64,000 bases of DNA. Source: Ilumatobacteraceae bacterium (GTDB lineage: Bacteria; Actinomycetota; Acidimicrobiia; Acidimicrobiales; Ilumatobacteraceae). The notes under the pieces are model-generated. The model searched no databases. It was not told the DNA's origin and was given only the letters and a program-made list of their open reading frames with translations. The position numbers and the translations under genes were made by a program. The stretch is from assembly GCA_033344875.1 (NCBI GenBank), contig JAWPMO010000001.1:4365595-4429594 (forward strand), read 5' to 3'. Positions 57,474-64,000 of the stretch are shown here, one piece after another (the first letter of the stretch is position 1; the number at the start of each line of letters is the position of its first letter).

Positions 57474-58349
57474 GTGCCCGACCCGTCACCATTCACACAG
57501 ATCCGCTACGACGTCGACGATCGGATCGCGACGATCACGCTGGACCGGCCCGACAAGATGAATGCCTTCACCGGCACCATGATGCACGAGCTGCTCGACG
57601 CGCTCGATCGCACGGACGCCGACGACGACGTGCGGGCCGTGATCGTCACCGGCTCCGGCGACCGCGCCTTCTGCGCCGGTGCCGACCTGTCGGCCGGCGA
57701 GCAGACGTTCTCCCGTGGCGGTAGCGACATCCAGACCGACGCCGGTGTTCCTCGCGACGGTGGCGGCATGGTGTCGCTGCGGATCTTCGAATCGAAGAAG
57801 CCGGTGATCGGGGCCTTCAACGGCGCGGCCGTCGGCGTCGGCGTCACCATGACGCTCCCGATGGACATCCGGATCGCCAGCACGGCGGCTCGCTTCGGAT
57901 TCGTGTTCGCTCGGCGTGGCATCGTCCCCGAGGCGGCGTCGAGCTGGTTCCTGCCGCGCGTCGTCGGGATCAGCCAGGCACTGGAGTGGAGCTTCTCGGG
58001 GCGGGTGTTCGGCGCCGACGAGGCGCTGGCCGGCGGACTGGTGCGCAGCCTGCACGAGCCCGACGACCTGCTGCCGGCCGCACGCGCGATCGCCACCGAG
58101 ATCGCCGAGAACACCGCACCGGTCTCGGTGGCGCTCACCCGCCAGATGATGTGGCGCATGCTCGGCGCCGATCACCCGATGCGTGCCCACTCGGCCGACA
58201 GCCGGGCGATCCTCGAGCGGGGGCGCAGTGCCGACACCCGTGAGGGCGTGGCGAGCTTCCTCCAGAAGCGACCCGCCGTGTACACCGATCGTGTCAGCAG
58301 CGATCTGCCGGACGTGTTCCCCGGCTGGGTCGAACCCGACTTCGAGTAG
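57474..58349 (+). CDS. enoyl-CoA hydratase/isomerase family protein
   Basis: Crotonase-fold enzyme (291 residues), probably for fatty-acid or related acyl-CoA breakdown. It has IATITLDRPDKMNAFTGTM at the N-terminus, the oxyanion-hole segment FCAGADLSAGE, and KPVIGAFNGAAVGVGVTMTLPMDIRIAS followed by FGFVFARRGIVPEAASSWFLPR, where the catalytic Glu is kept. The C-terminal SFLQKRPAVYTDR is usual in actinobacterial homologues. Insertion of about 20 residues after the oxyanion motif makes it slightly longer than typical. GTG 57474 is leaderless by its hexamer. Exact substrate unknown. Confidence 0.9.
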   Translation: MPDPSPFTQIRYDVDDRIATITLDRPDKMNAFTGTMMHELLDALDRTDADDDVRAVIVTGSGDRAFCAGADLSAGEQTFSRGGSDIQTDAGVPRDGGGMVSLRIFESKKPVIGAFNGAAVGVGVTMTLPMDIRIASTAARFGFVFARRGIVPEAASSWFLPRVVGISQALEWSFSGRVFGADEALAGGLVRSLHEPDDLLPAARAIATEIAENTAPVSVALTRQMMWRMLGADHPMRAHSADSRAILERGRSADTREGVASFLQKRPAVYTDRVSSDLPDVFPGWVEPDFE

Positions 58350-58363
58350 GCGCTGCGTGACGC

Positions 58364-58390
58364 CACCTTCTCGCCTTCGGCAAGAAGGTG
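58364..58390 (+). terminator. strong hairpin after the enoyl-CoA hydratase gene
   Basis: CACCTTCT (58364-58371) pairs perfectly with AGAAGGTG (58383-58390); the loop contains a further GCC-TTC-GGC pairing. It is 15 bp behind the stop and is followed at once by a palindrome. Confidence 0.65.
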
Positions 58391-58404
58391 TGTCCTAGGA
58401 CACA
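58389..58404. promoter_or_regulatory. 16-bp perfect palindrome, candidate operator
   Basis: TGTGTCCTAGGACACA is fully self-complementary. It lies about 100 bp before the 64-residue gene at 58503 and immediately behind a terminator-like hairpin, so it is more likely to serve the downstream gene. Regulator unknown. Confidence 0.5.
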
Positions 58405-58452
58405 ATTCATGTCAGGAATATCTCATGTCGCCCGGGGTTTGATCCGATAGAA

Positions 58453-58479
58453 GTCGTGGAACCCTTTCCACCACACGAC
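58453..58479 (+). promoter_or_regulatory. inverted repeat in leader of the 64-residue gene
   Basis: GTCGTG (58453-58458) and CACGAC (58474-58479) form a 6-bp stem with a 15-nt loop, 23 bp before ATG 58503. Confidence 0.35.
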
Positions 58480-58502
58480 CTTGACGAGACGAAGAGAAGA
58501 CG

Positions 58503-58697
58503 ATGACCACCCTCCTGAACGAACAGATCGACACCGGCGACGTGATCGAGATCACCATGGGCGACGACGTCGTTTCCGCCCTGGTGCTGCTCGCAGCCGA
58601 CGAAGCACTGATCCTCGACGCGTGCGACGGCTCGACGCCGTTCGTCGTCAAGCGCGACGAACTGGTCGAGTACCGCAAGTTCAACCCGACCTTCTGA
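58503..58697 (+). CDS. 64-residue protein of unknown function
   Basis: No family recognised. Acidic, mostly beta-predicted protein: MTTLLNEQIDTGDVIEITMGDD, VVSALVLLAADEALILDAC and TPFVVKRDELVEYRKFNPTF. The alternation of short strands and turns suggests a small SH3-like or Sm-like barrel. It has one Cys and no signal peptide or membrane segment. GAAGAGAAG directly upstream is a plausible ribosome-binding site. The gene stands alone behind a hairpin, a perfect palindrome and an inverted repeat, so it may be individually regulated. Codon use and GC are like the neighbours, supporting a real gene. Confidence 0.7.
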   Translation: MTTLLNEQIDTGDVIEITMGDDVVSALVLLAADEALILDACDGSTPFVVKRDELVEYRKFNPTF

Positions 58698-58850
58698 CCC
58701 GACGGTCGGCGACCGATCCGGTCGGACACACGGGTGGCGACGCCGCCCGACCCCATCCTCCCCTACAGCGAGCGCCGTGACTCTTCGAGTCCACGGCGCT
58801 CGACTGATTTTCCGGCACGAACTCCACCGTGGCGCGCTCGGTCGACGGCA

Positions 58851-58856
58851 TAGGCT
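58851..58856 (+). promoter_or_regulatory. -10 hexamer TAGGCT for the globin gene
   Basis: TANNNT hexamer 7 nt before GTG 58864; supports this start over an in-frame start at 58777. Confidence 0.55.
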
Positions 58857-58863
58857 GGCCGCC

Positions 58864-59316
58864 GTGACCGCCGACCCAGCGAGCGACGCCGCGACCGAAC
58901 CAGCCAGCCTGTACGAACGTGTCGGCGGTGCGGACTTCTTCGAGCGGCTCGTCGATGCGTTCTACGACGGGGTCGAAACCGACGACGTGCTCGCCCCGCT
59001 CTACCCAGAGGCCCCCGACTTCACGGGCGCACGGCATCGCCTGACGCTGTTCCTCGTTCAGTACTGGGGTGGGCCGACTACCTACATGGACGAGCGCGGC
59101 CACCCGCGCCTGCGGATGCGGCATTTCCCGTTCCATGTCGGCCCACTCGAACGCGACCACTGGCTGGCGCACATGGCGGCGGCGGTCGAAGCGACCTGTT
59201 CGCCCGAACAATCCGACGTCGCCGCCGAACTCATGCAGTACTTCGTGCCGGCCGCGGAGCATCTTCGCAACGACACCGGCCTGCCGATCACGTCGTCGAC
59301 GTTCAACCGTGGCTGA
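58864..59316 (+). CDS. glbO: group-II truncated hemoglobin (trHbO)
   Basis: Small heme protein for oxygen or reactive-species handling. 150 residues from GTG 58864. It contains SLYERVGGADFFERLVDAFYDGV, LFLVQYWGGPTTYMDERGHPRLRMRHFPFHVG and RDHWLAHMAAAVE. The His in RMRHFPF is the expected proximal heme ligand and the Trp in HWLAHM is the group-II hallmark G8 Trp; tyrosines typical of the distal pocket lie earlier. The ABC exporter ATPase follows after 9 bp, so the three genes may be co-transcribed. Confidence 0.93.
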   Translation: MTADPASDAATEPASLYERVGGADFFERLVDAFYDGVETDDVLAPLYPEAPDFTGARHRLTLFLVQYWGGPTTYMDERGHPRLRMRHFPFHVGPLERDHWLAHMAAAVEATCSPEQSDVAAELMQYFVPAAEHLRNDTGLPITSSTFNRG

Positions 59317-59325
59317 GGAGCGAAC

Positions 59326-60231
59326 GTGACCGCCATCGTCGTCGACGAACTCCGCAAGCAGTACGGCACCGTGGCCGCGGTCGACGGTGTCTCGTTCCGG
59401 GTCGAGCAGGGCGAGGTGTACGGCCTCCTGGGCCACAACGGCGCCGGCAAGTCGACCACGGTCGAGATCCTCGAGGGACATCGAACCGCGTCGTCCGGCG
59501 CCGTGTCGGTGCTCGGACTCGACCCGTCGTCGGCCGGGCGCGAGATGCGCGACCGCATCGGCATCGTGCTCCAGGCCTCGTCGGTCGAGACGCAGCTGAC
59601 CGTCCGCGAAGCCTTGCGCTTCTACGGGTCGTGCTATCGGCGACCTCGCTCGATCGACGACGTCGTGGAGATGGTCGGGTTGACCGAGAAGGCCGACGAG
59701 CGCATCGGGACGCTGTCGGGCGGGCAGCGGCGGCGTCTCGACCTCGGTCTCGGGATCATCGGGTCGCCGGAGCTGCTGTTCCTCGACGAGCCGACGACCG
59801 GCTTCGACCCGGTCGCCCGACGACAGTCGTGGGAACTCGTCCAGCGACTCTGCGACGGGGGAACGACCGTCCTGCTCACCACGCACTACCTCGACGAGGC
59901 CGAGCACCTGGCGGATCGTGTCGGTGTGTTGGCGAACGGTCGCATGGTCGCCGAGGGGACGCCCGAGCAACTGATGGCGACGGCGCCCGACGCCACCGTC
60001 GCGTTCGACCTGCCGCCCGGGTTGGCGGCGTCCGATCTCGCGGTGCCCGCCGGCGCGGAGGTCACCGACACGTCGGTGCGGATCGACACCGAAGCGCCCA
60101 CTGCGGCGCTGGCGCCGATCATCGCCGCCGCGACCGAGCGCGGCGTCGAACTCGTGAACCTGACCGTTCGGCGCCCGTCGCTCGAGGACGTGTTCCTGCG
60201 CATCGGAGAATCCGACGGGAGCGACTCGTGA
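59326..60231 (+). CDS. ABC transporter ATP-binding protein (DrrA-like)
   Basis: ATPase subunit of an ABC-2 exporter, 301 residues. Walker A is GHNGAGKSTT, Q-loop GIVLQASSVE, signature LSGGQRRRLDLG, Walker B LLFLDEPTTGFDP and H-loop LTTHYLDEA. The C-terminal 80 residues (from about 215) form the small domain usual in DrrA/CcmA-type exporters, ending in TVRRPSLEDVFLRI. A GAGGAGCG ribosome-binding site precedes GTG 59326. Its stop overlaps the permease start (GTGA). Cargo unknown. Confidence 0.92.
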   Translation: MTAIVVDELRKQYGTVAAVDGVSFRVEQGEVYGLLGHNGAGKSTTVEILEGHRTASSGAVSVLGLDPSSAGREMRDRIGIVLQASSVETQLTVREALRFYGSCYRRPRSIDDVVEMVGLTEKADERIGTLSGGQRRRLDLGLGIIGSPELLFLDEPTTGFDPVARRQSWELVQRLCDGGTTVLLTTHYLDEAEHLADRVGVLANGRMVAEGTPEQLMATAPDATVAFDLPPGLAASDLAVPAGAEVTDTSVRIDTEAPTAALAPIIAAATERGVELVNLTVRRPSLEDVFLRIGESDGSDS

Positions 60232-61082
60232 ACTGGCCCTCGACGGCGGCACTGGTCGCCGAACAGACCCGCTACCAGGTGCTGACGTTCGTGCGCAGTC
60301 CGGTCGGCATGTTCTTCACGCTCGGCCTGCCGATCTTCATGCTCGTATTGTTCAACTCGCTGTTCGGCGGCGGCCTGGTCGAGACCGATGCCGGCGAGTG
60401 GTCGGTCCAGCAGTTCTACACGGGCGGCCTCGCGGCGTTCACGGCCGTGTCGGCGACGTACACCAACCTCGTCAACGTCGTGCCCATCCGGCGTGACGAG
60501 GGGATCCTGAAGCGCTGGCGTTCGACACCGATCCAACCCGGCGTGTACCTGTCGGGGTGGATCATCGGCGCGCTGGCGATCGCGGTGTTGGGTGTCGTCC
60601 TCCAGCTCATGCTCGGGGTGCTGGTCTACGACCTGACGATCGAGGCCTCGAAGATCCCGGCGATGATCGTCACGTTCGTGGTCGGCGTGTCGGCCTTCGC
60701 GGCGCTGGGCCTGGCGATCGCCGGCGTCGTGCCCAATGCCGACTCCGCTCCGGCCGTGGCGAACGCCACGATCCTGCCGCTCGCGTTCGTGTCCGACGTG
60801 TTCATCCCACTCGACGATCCGCCGCGCTGGCTCGATCTGGTCGGTGACGTGTTCCCGCTCAAGCCGTTCGTCAACGCCTTCCAGAACACGCTCAACCCAT
60901 TCGTGGAGGCACCGGGGTTCAGCTGGTCGAAGCTGGCGGTGGTTGCCGCGTGGGGTATCGCCGGCGCGGTGCTGGCCACCAAGACGTTCAGCTGGGAGCC
61001 GTCGACCGGTGCGGGCCGCTCGCGGAAACGCAGCCGTCGTTCACGGGGCGATGCCGGCGACCCGGCTCAGGCCAACGCGTAG
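60228..61082 (+). CDS. ABC-2 type transporter permease (DrrB-like)
   Basis: Membrane partner of the preceding ATPase, 284 residues with six helices. The first helix region FVRSPVGMFFTLGLPIFMLVLF, the central PIRRDEGILKRWRSTPI coupling segment and the last FVSDVFIPLDDPPRWLDLVGDVFPLKPFVNAF are typical of ABC-2 permeases. The C-terminus is strongly basic (SRKRSRRSR). GTG 60228 overlaps the ATPase stop by 4 bp. The 3' end overlaps the convergent rRNA methyltransferase gene by 16 bp. Confidence 0.9.
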   Translation: MNWPSTAALVAEQTRYQVLTFVRSPVGMFFTLGLPIFMLVLFNSLFGGGLVETDAGEWSVQQFYTGGLAAFTAVSATYTNLVNVVPIRRDEGILKRWRSTPIQPGVYLSGWIIGALAIAVLGVVLQLMLGVLVYDLTIEASKIPAMIVTFVVGVSAFAALGLAIAGVVPNADSAPAVANATILPLAFVSDVFIPLDDPPRWLDLVGDVFPLKPFVNAFQNTLNPFVEAPGFSWSKLAVVAAWGIAGAVLATKTFSWEPSTGAGRSRKRSRRSRGDAGDPAQANA

Positions 61083-61864
61083 CAGGCCACGGCCGCGGCC
61101 GCGGCGGCGTTCAACGAGTCGACCGAATCGGCCATCGGGATCCGGACCGGGGTCGCAGCCGCGAGCACGTCGTCGGACAGCCCTGACCGTTCGGCACCGA
61201 TCACAAGAGCCCGTCGACCAATCGGTCGCACCGTCCGGATGTCGTCCGCGTCGGGATGGGGCGTGAGGGCGAACACCTCGCAGTCCGATCGGACGAGTGC
61301 CTCGATCTCACCGACCAGGTCTCGGGTCCGCGCGTGGGGGAGCACGAACGCGGTGCCCATCGCGACGCGGAGCGCCCGCCGGGCGAGCGGATCGGCGCTC
61401 GTGTGGTCGAGGAGGAGCCCGTCCCATCCGAGCGCTGCTGCGTTGCGCACGATCGAGCCGATGTTGACCGGGTTGTCGACGCCCTCGACCACGACGAGGC
61501 GTTCGCACCGGGCCGCCAGATCGCCGGCCGAGGGGCGTGGTGGGCGATGGAACAGCGCGACGATGGGCTGCGGCATGCCGAGCTGCGTGACGAGCCGACG
61601 CACGTCGTCGCCGCCGACGTAGACGGGGGCGTCCGTCTCGACGATGCGATGCGCGACCTCGGGCAGCCGTTCGCCGTCGGCCAGCGCCGCGAACGGGCGA
61701 CAGCCGGCCGCCAACGCGCGCTCGACGACCAGGTCGCCCTCGGCGAGGAACAGGCCGGCGCCGGCGTCGTCGCGCTTGTCGGCCCGCGAGGCGAGACCGC
61801 GCTCGTTGAGCCGGAACGGAGCGAGTCTCGGGTCGTCCCCCTGCTCGATGGTGATGAACCCCAC
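61067..61864 (-). CDS. SpoU-family (TrmH) RNA 2'-O-methyltransferase
   Basis: SAM-dependent methyltransferase of the trefoil-knot SPOUT class, 265 residues. An N-terminal substrate-binding domain (FLAEGDLVVERALAAG) is followed by the three SpoU motifs: NPVNIGSIVRNAAALG, ALVIGAERSGLSDDVL and IPMADSVDSLNAAAAAAV. rRNA or tRNA target cannot be decided from sequence. It overlaps the convergent permease gene by 16 bp and precedes nothing else on its strand, with menB 12 bp upstream, possibly co-transcribed. Confidence 0.92.
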   Translation of the reverse strand: MGFITIEQGDDPRLAPFRLNERGLASRADKRDDAGAGLFLAEGDLVVERALAAGCRPFAALADGERLPEVAHRIVETDAPVYVGGDDVRRLVTQLGMPQPIVALFHRPPRPSAGDLAARCERLVVVEGVDNPVNIGSIVRNAAALGWDGLLLDHTSADPLARRALRVAMGTAFVLPHARTRDLVGEIEALVRSDCEVFALTPHPDADDIRTVRPIGRRALVIGAERSGLSDDVLAAATPVRIPMADSVDSLNAAAAAAVACYALA

Positions 61865-61876
61865 CGTGACCGCTCG

Positions 61877-62785
61877 TCAGTAGTAGTACGGGAAGTCGGA
61901 CCAGTCGGGCGTCCGCTTCTCGAGGAACGAGTCGCGTCCCTCGGCTGCCTCGGACGTGCCGTAGGCGAGACGCGTGGCCTCGCCCGCGAAGATCTGCTGG
62001 CCGACCAGGCCGTCGTCGACGAGGTTGAACGCGTACTTCAGCATGCGCTGGGCGGTGGGGCTCTTGGCGCAGATCTCGCGGGCCCACTCGAGCGCGGTGG
62101 TCTCGAGTTCGGCGTGCGGGACGACCGCGTTGACGCCGCCCATCTCGTGCATCTGCTGGGCGGTGTACTCGCGTCCGAGGAAGAAGATCTCGCGGGCGAA
62201 CTTCTGGCCGACGAACTTGGCGAGGTACGCCGAACCGAACCCACCGTCGAAGCTCGCCACGTCGGCGTCGGTCTGCTTGAACCGGGCATGCTCCTCGCTG
62301 GCGATGGTGAGGTCGCTCACCACGTGCAGGCTGTGGCCACCACCGGCCGCCCAGCCCGGGACGACACAGATCACGACCTTGGGCATGAACCGGATCAGTC
62401 GCTGGCACTCGAGGATGTGGAGCCGTCCGGCCCTAGCCGGGTCGATCGTGTCAGCCGTTTCTCCCTCGGCGTAGCGGTAGCCGTCGGTGCCCCTGATGCG
62501 CTGGTCGCCGCCGGAGCAGAACGCCCAGCCGCCGTCGCGCGGGGACGGGCCGTTGCCGGTGAACAGCACGCAGCCCACGTCGGCCGACATCCGGGCGTGG
62601 TCGAGCGCTGTGTACAACTCGTCGACGGTGTTCGGTCGGAACGCGTTGCGGATCTCGGGCCGGTCGAACGCGATGCGCACCGCCCCGACGCCCTTGGCTC
62701 GGTGGTAGGTGATGTCGGTGAAGTCGAAGCCGGGGACCTCGGTCCACAGCGTCGGGTCGAAGATCTCGGAGACGGCCGAACTCAT
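61877..62785 (-). CDS. menB: 1,4-dihydroxy-2-naphthoyl-CoA synthase
   Basis: Ring-closing step of menaquinone synthesis from O-succinylbenzoyl-CoA. The product (302 residues from ATG 62785) has RPEIRNAFRPNTVDELYTALDHARMS, GGWAFCSGGDQRIRGTDGYRY, VPGWAAGGGHSLHVVSDLTIAS, FKQTDADVASFDGGFGSAYLAK and the C-terminal WSDFPYYY, all MenB-specific. The length is typical of the approximately 300-residue actinobacterial type. Start chosen at the family-consistent MSSAVSEIF; a longer GTG/ATG start 13 codons upstream would add unrelated residues. Confidence 0.95.
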   Translation of the reverse strand: MSSAVSEIFDPTLWTEVPGFDFTDITYHRAKGVGAVRIAFDRPEIRNAFRPNTVDELYTALDHARMSADVGCVLFTGNGPSPRDGGWAFCSGGDQRIRGTDGYRYAEGETADTIDPARAGRLHILECQRLIRFMPKVVICVVPGWAAGGGHSLHVVSDLTIASEEHARFKQTDADVASFDGGFGSAYLAKFVGQKFAREIFFLGREYTAQQMHEMGGVNAVVPHAELETTALEWAREICAKSPTAQRMLKYAFNLVDDGLVGQQIFAGEATRLAYGTSEAAEGRDSFLEKRTPDWSDFPYYY

Positions 62786-62834
62786 ACCGACATGTTGCCC
62801 GCTGGAGGGTGGCCGCGCCCCCATCGACGACGAT

Positions 62835-63707
62835 TCACATGCGTTGGCGCCGGAACGTCGCCATGTCGTACGCGCCGGCGATGACGAGGCCGACGCTCAC
62901 GGCGACCAGGATCACCCGGCCGTAGGTGAGGTCGGCGAGACGGCGCAGGGCGCCGTCGAGGCCGACCGCATCGCTCGGGTCGAACTGGATGGCGGCCCTG
63001 ATCAGGAACCAGCCGCTGAGCCCGAGGACCACACCCCGAGCCACGAAGCCGCCGACCCCGAATCGGCCGAGCCACCGCTCTTCGTCGTCCGTGAGGTCGT
63101 CGGTGTCGAGGTCGTCGATGAAGTCGTACGTGACGCCCTTGCGGAGGTGGTAGCCGGCGATCACGATGATCCCGACGCCCACCCCGGCGACGATGAGGCG
63201 ACCACCCGGGAGATCCAGGAACCGGGCGGTGAGAGCTTGCGGAGACGCGTCGCCGCCGGACGACGAGCCGGACGACGAGCCGGAACCCGGGCTCTCGAAC
63301 GCGAGACGTGCCGCCGTCCACGCCAGCGCACCGTAGAAGATGCCCAGACCGGCCCAGCCGATTCGTTTCGCCAGGTTGAGCGGCCCGACGTCGCCGCTCC
63401 GGCCGGCGAACGCCTGCACGAGCTTCCAGATCGTGAAGATGCCGAGGCCGACGGCGAGCGCGACGAGGAGCACGGTCCCCAACGGCTCGTCGGCGATCGA
63501 TCGCAGCGCCCCTTGCTGGTTGGCTGCCCCCGTCCCGTCGGCACCCGAGCCGGTCGAAGCGGGTTCCCACTGTTGCACGGCGATGCGAAACGCGAGGACG
63601 CCGACGACCAGATAGACGAAGCCCTTGCCGATCCACCCGAACCGTGTGATCCGCTCGATCCAGTCGACGGCGTCTTCGGCGTCGACAGATGTCGGTGTCG
63701 TGCTCAT
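62835..63707 (-). CDS. DUF1206 family membrane protein
   Basis: 290 residues from ATG 63707 (AGGAG 8 bases upstream). Six helices in three pairs, each pair introduced by a similar G[WV]xG[KL]GxxYxxxG-like segment (GWIGKGFVYLVVGVLAF, GWAGLGIFYGALAW, GVGGFVARGVVLGLSGWFL). This internal threefold repeat is the hallmark of DUF1206. A Gly/Ser-rich external loop (GSGSSSGSSSGG) lies between the pairs. Function unknown. It is divergent from cofE. Confidence 0.87.
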   Translation of the reverse strand: MSTTPTSVDAEDAVDWIERITRFGWIGKGFVYLVVGVLAFRIAVQQWEPASTGSGADGTGAANQQGALRSIADEPLGTVLLVALAVGLGIFTIWKLVQAFAGRSGDVGPLNLAKRIGWAGLGIFYGALAWTAARLAFESPGSGSSSGSSSGGDASPQALTARFLDLPGGRLIVAGVGVGIIVIAGYHLRKGVTYDFIDDLDTDDLTDDEERWLGRFGVGGFVARGVVLGLSGWFLIRAAIQFDPSDAVGLDGALRRLADLTYGRVILVAVSVGLVIAGAYDMATFRRQRM

Positions 63708-63860
63708 CGCCTCGGCTCCTGCCCGATGGCCGACCTGGGCACCGCGGTCGCTCGTCGTTGTCGGTCGGCTGTGCGCATGGTCGTCGGCGGTCGTTCGTGC
63801 AGGTGGTGGTTGTCGATGCGGGGCGTACCTCCGGACGCGAGCTTCCAAACCCGCCGCCGC

Positions 63861-63866
63861 TACGGT
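63861..63866 (+). promoter_or_regulatory. -10 hexamer TACGGT for cofE
   Basis: TANNNT hexamer 8 nt before GTG 63875. Confidence 0.5.
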
Positions 63867-63874
63867 GACCGTTC

Positions 63875-64000
63875 GTGTCGAACCCGTTGACGATCCTGCC
63901 GGTTCACGGCCTGCCCGAGATCGTGCCCGGTGACGATCTGGCCGAGCTGATCGCGGCGTCGGCCCAGCTGAACGACGGCGACATCGTGCTGATCACCTCG
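63875..64000 (+). CDS. cofE: coenzyme F420:L-glutamate ligase, N-terminal fragment (runs off window)
   Basis: Adds glutamates to F420-0. Only 42 codons are visible: MSNPLTILPVHGLPEIVPGDDL and LIAASAQLNDGDIVLITS, which match the start of CofE/FbiB (PVxGLPEIxxGDDL, DGDIxVxTxK). The fragment is open at the window end. GTG 63875 follows a TACGGT hexamer by 8 nt. Its expected partner cofD lies at 14.5-15.5 kb, almost 50 kb away in this genome. Confidence 0.88.
   Translation, partial: MSNPLTILPVHGLPEIVPGDDLAELIAASAQLNDGDIVLITS

Overview
The window is 64 kb of a high-GC bacterial chromosome. Its gene content points to an actinobacterium, most likely of the class Acidimicrobiia (Ilumatobacter-like). 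The supporting evidence is two coenzyme F420 genes (cofD and the start of cofE), the actinobacterial DUF3499 family, menaquinone-type MenB, a group-II truncated hemoglobin, actinobacterial-style acyl-CoA carboxylase and many GTG starts. At least fifteen genes carry a TANNNT -10 hexamer only 6-10 nt before the start codon, which suggests widespread leaderless transcription. No tRNA, rRNA, CRISPR array, insertion sequence or prophage was seen.

Region 1 (1-27 kb) is a surface-polysaccharide locus. It starts with a cut-off biotin carboxylase gene and divergent birA. Then come an LCP-family ligase, a tightly overlapping dTDP-rhamnose operon (rmlA-rmlC-rmlB-rmlD), two small unrelated genes (GNAT acetyltransferase, mug), and several GT4 glycosyltransferases. 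These are followed by a membrane protein with a His-rich motif, a mannose-1-phosphate guanylyltransferase-like gene, and an SDR epimerase homologue that has lost its catalytic Tyr/Lys. Next are cofD, gmd, a Wzx-like flippase, a small protein with a five-residue periodicity, and a GT2/multi-membrane fusion with a DUF5719 protein and a thioredoxin-like protein. FtsH closes the region on the minus strand.

Region 2 (27-36 kb) holds a DUF3499 protein, a CPBP protease, a very large GT-C-like membrane protein, phosphomannomutase manB, a Trm112-like protein, a secreted protein and ahcY. The gene set of regions 1-2 (accA, birA, LCP, rml, manC-like, cofD, DUF3499, manB, ahcY) recalls the Rv3248c-Rv3285 neighbourhood of Mycobacterium tuberculosis.

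Region 3 (36-50 kb) interrupts this backbone with accessory surface genes. One is a 3443-residue secreted RTX-type repeat protein. The other is a module of an ECF sigma factor, a membrane anti-sigma candidate, and a second membrane/secreted protein that shares the anti-sigma's C-terminal domain. comF lies between them.

Region 4 (50-64 kb) returns to housekeeping: secA, prfB, ftsE, ftsX, a Tat-exported PhoX-type phosphatase with a possible PHO box, an enoyl-CoA hydratase, and a 64-residue orphan behind a strong hairpin and a perfect palindrome. After that come a truncated hemoglobin, an ABC exporter pair, a SpoU rRNA methyltransferase, menB, a DUF1206 membrane protein and the first codons of cofE. 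The polysaccharide genes plausibly act together: nucleotide sugars (rml, gmd, manB, guanylyltransferase), assembly (GT4, GT2, GT-C proteins), export (flippase) and wall attachment (LCP).
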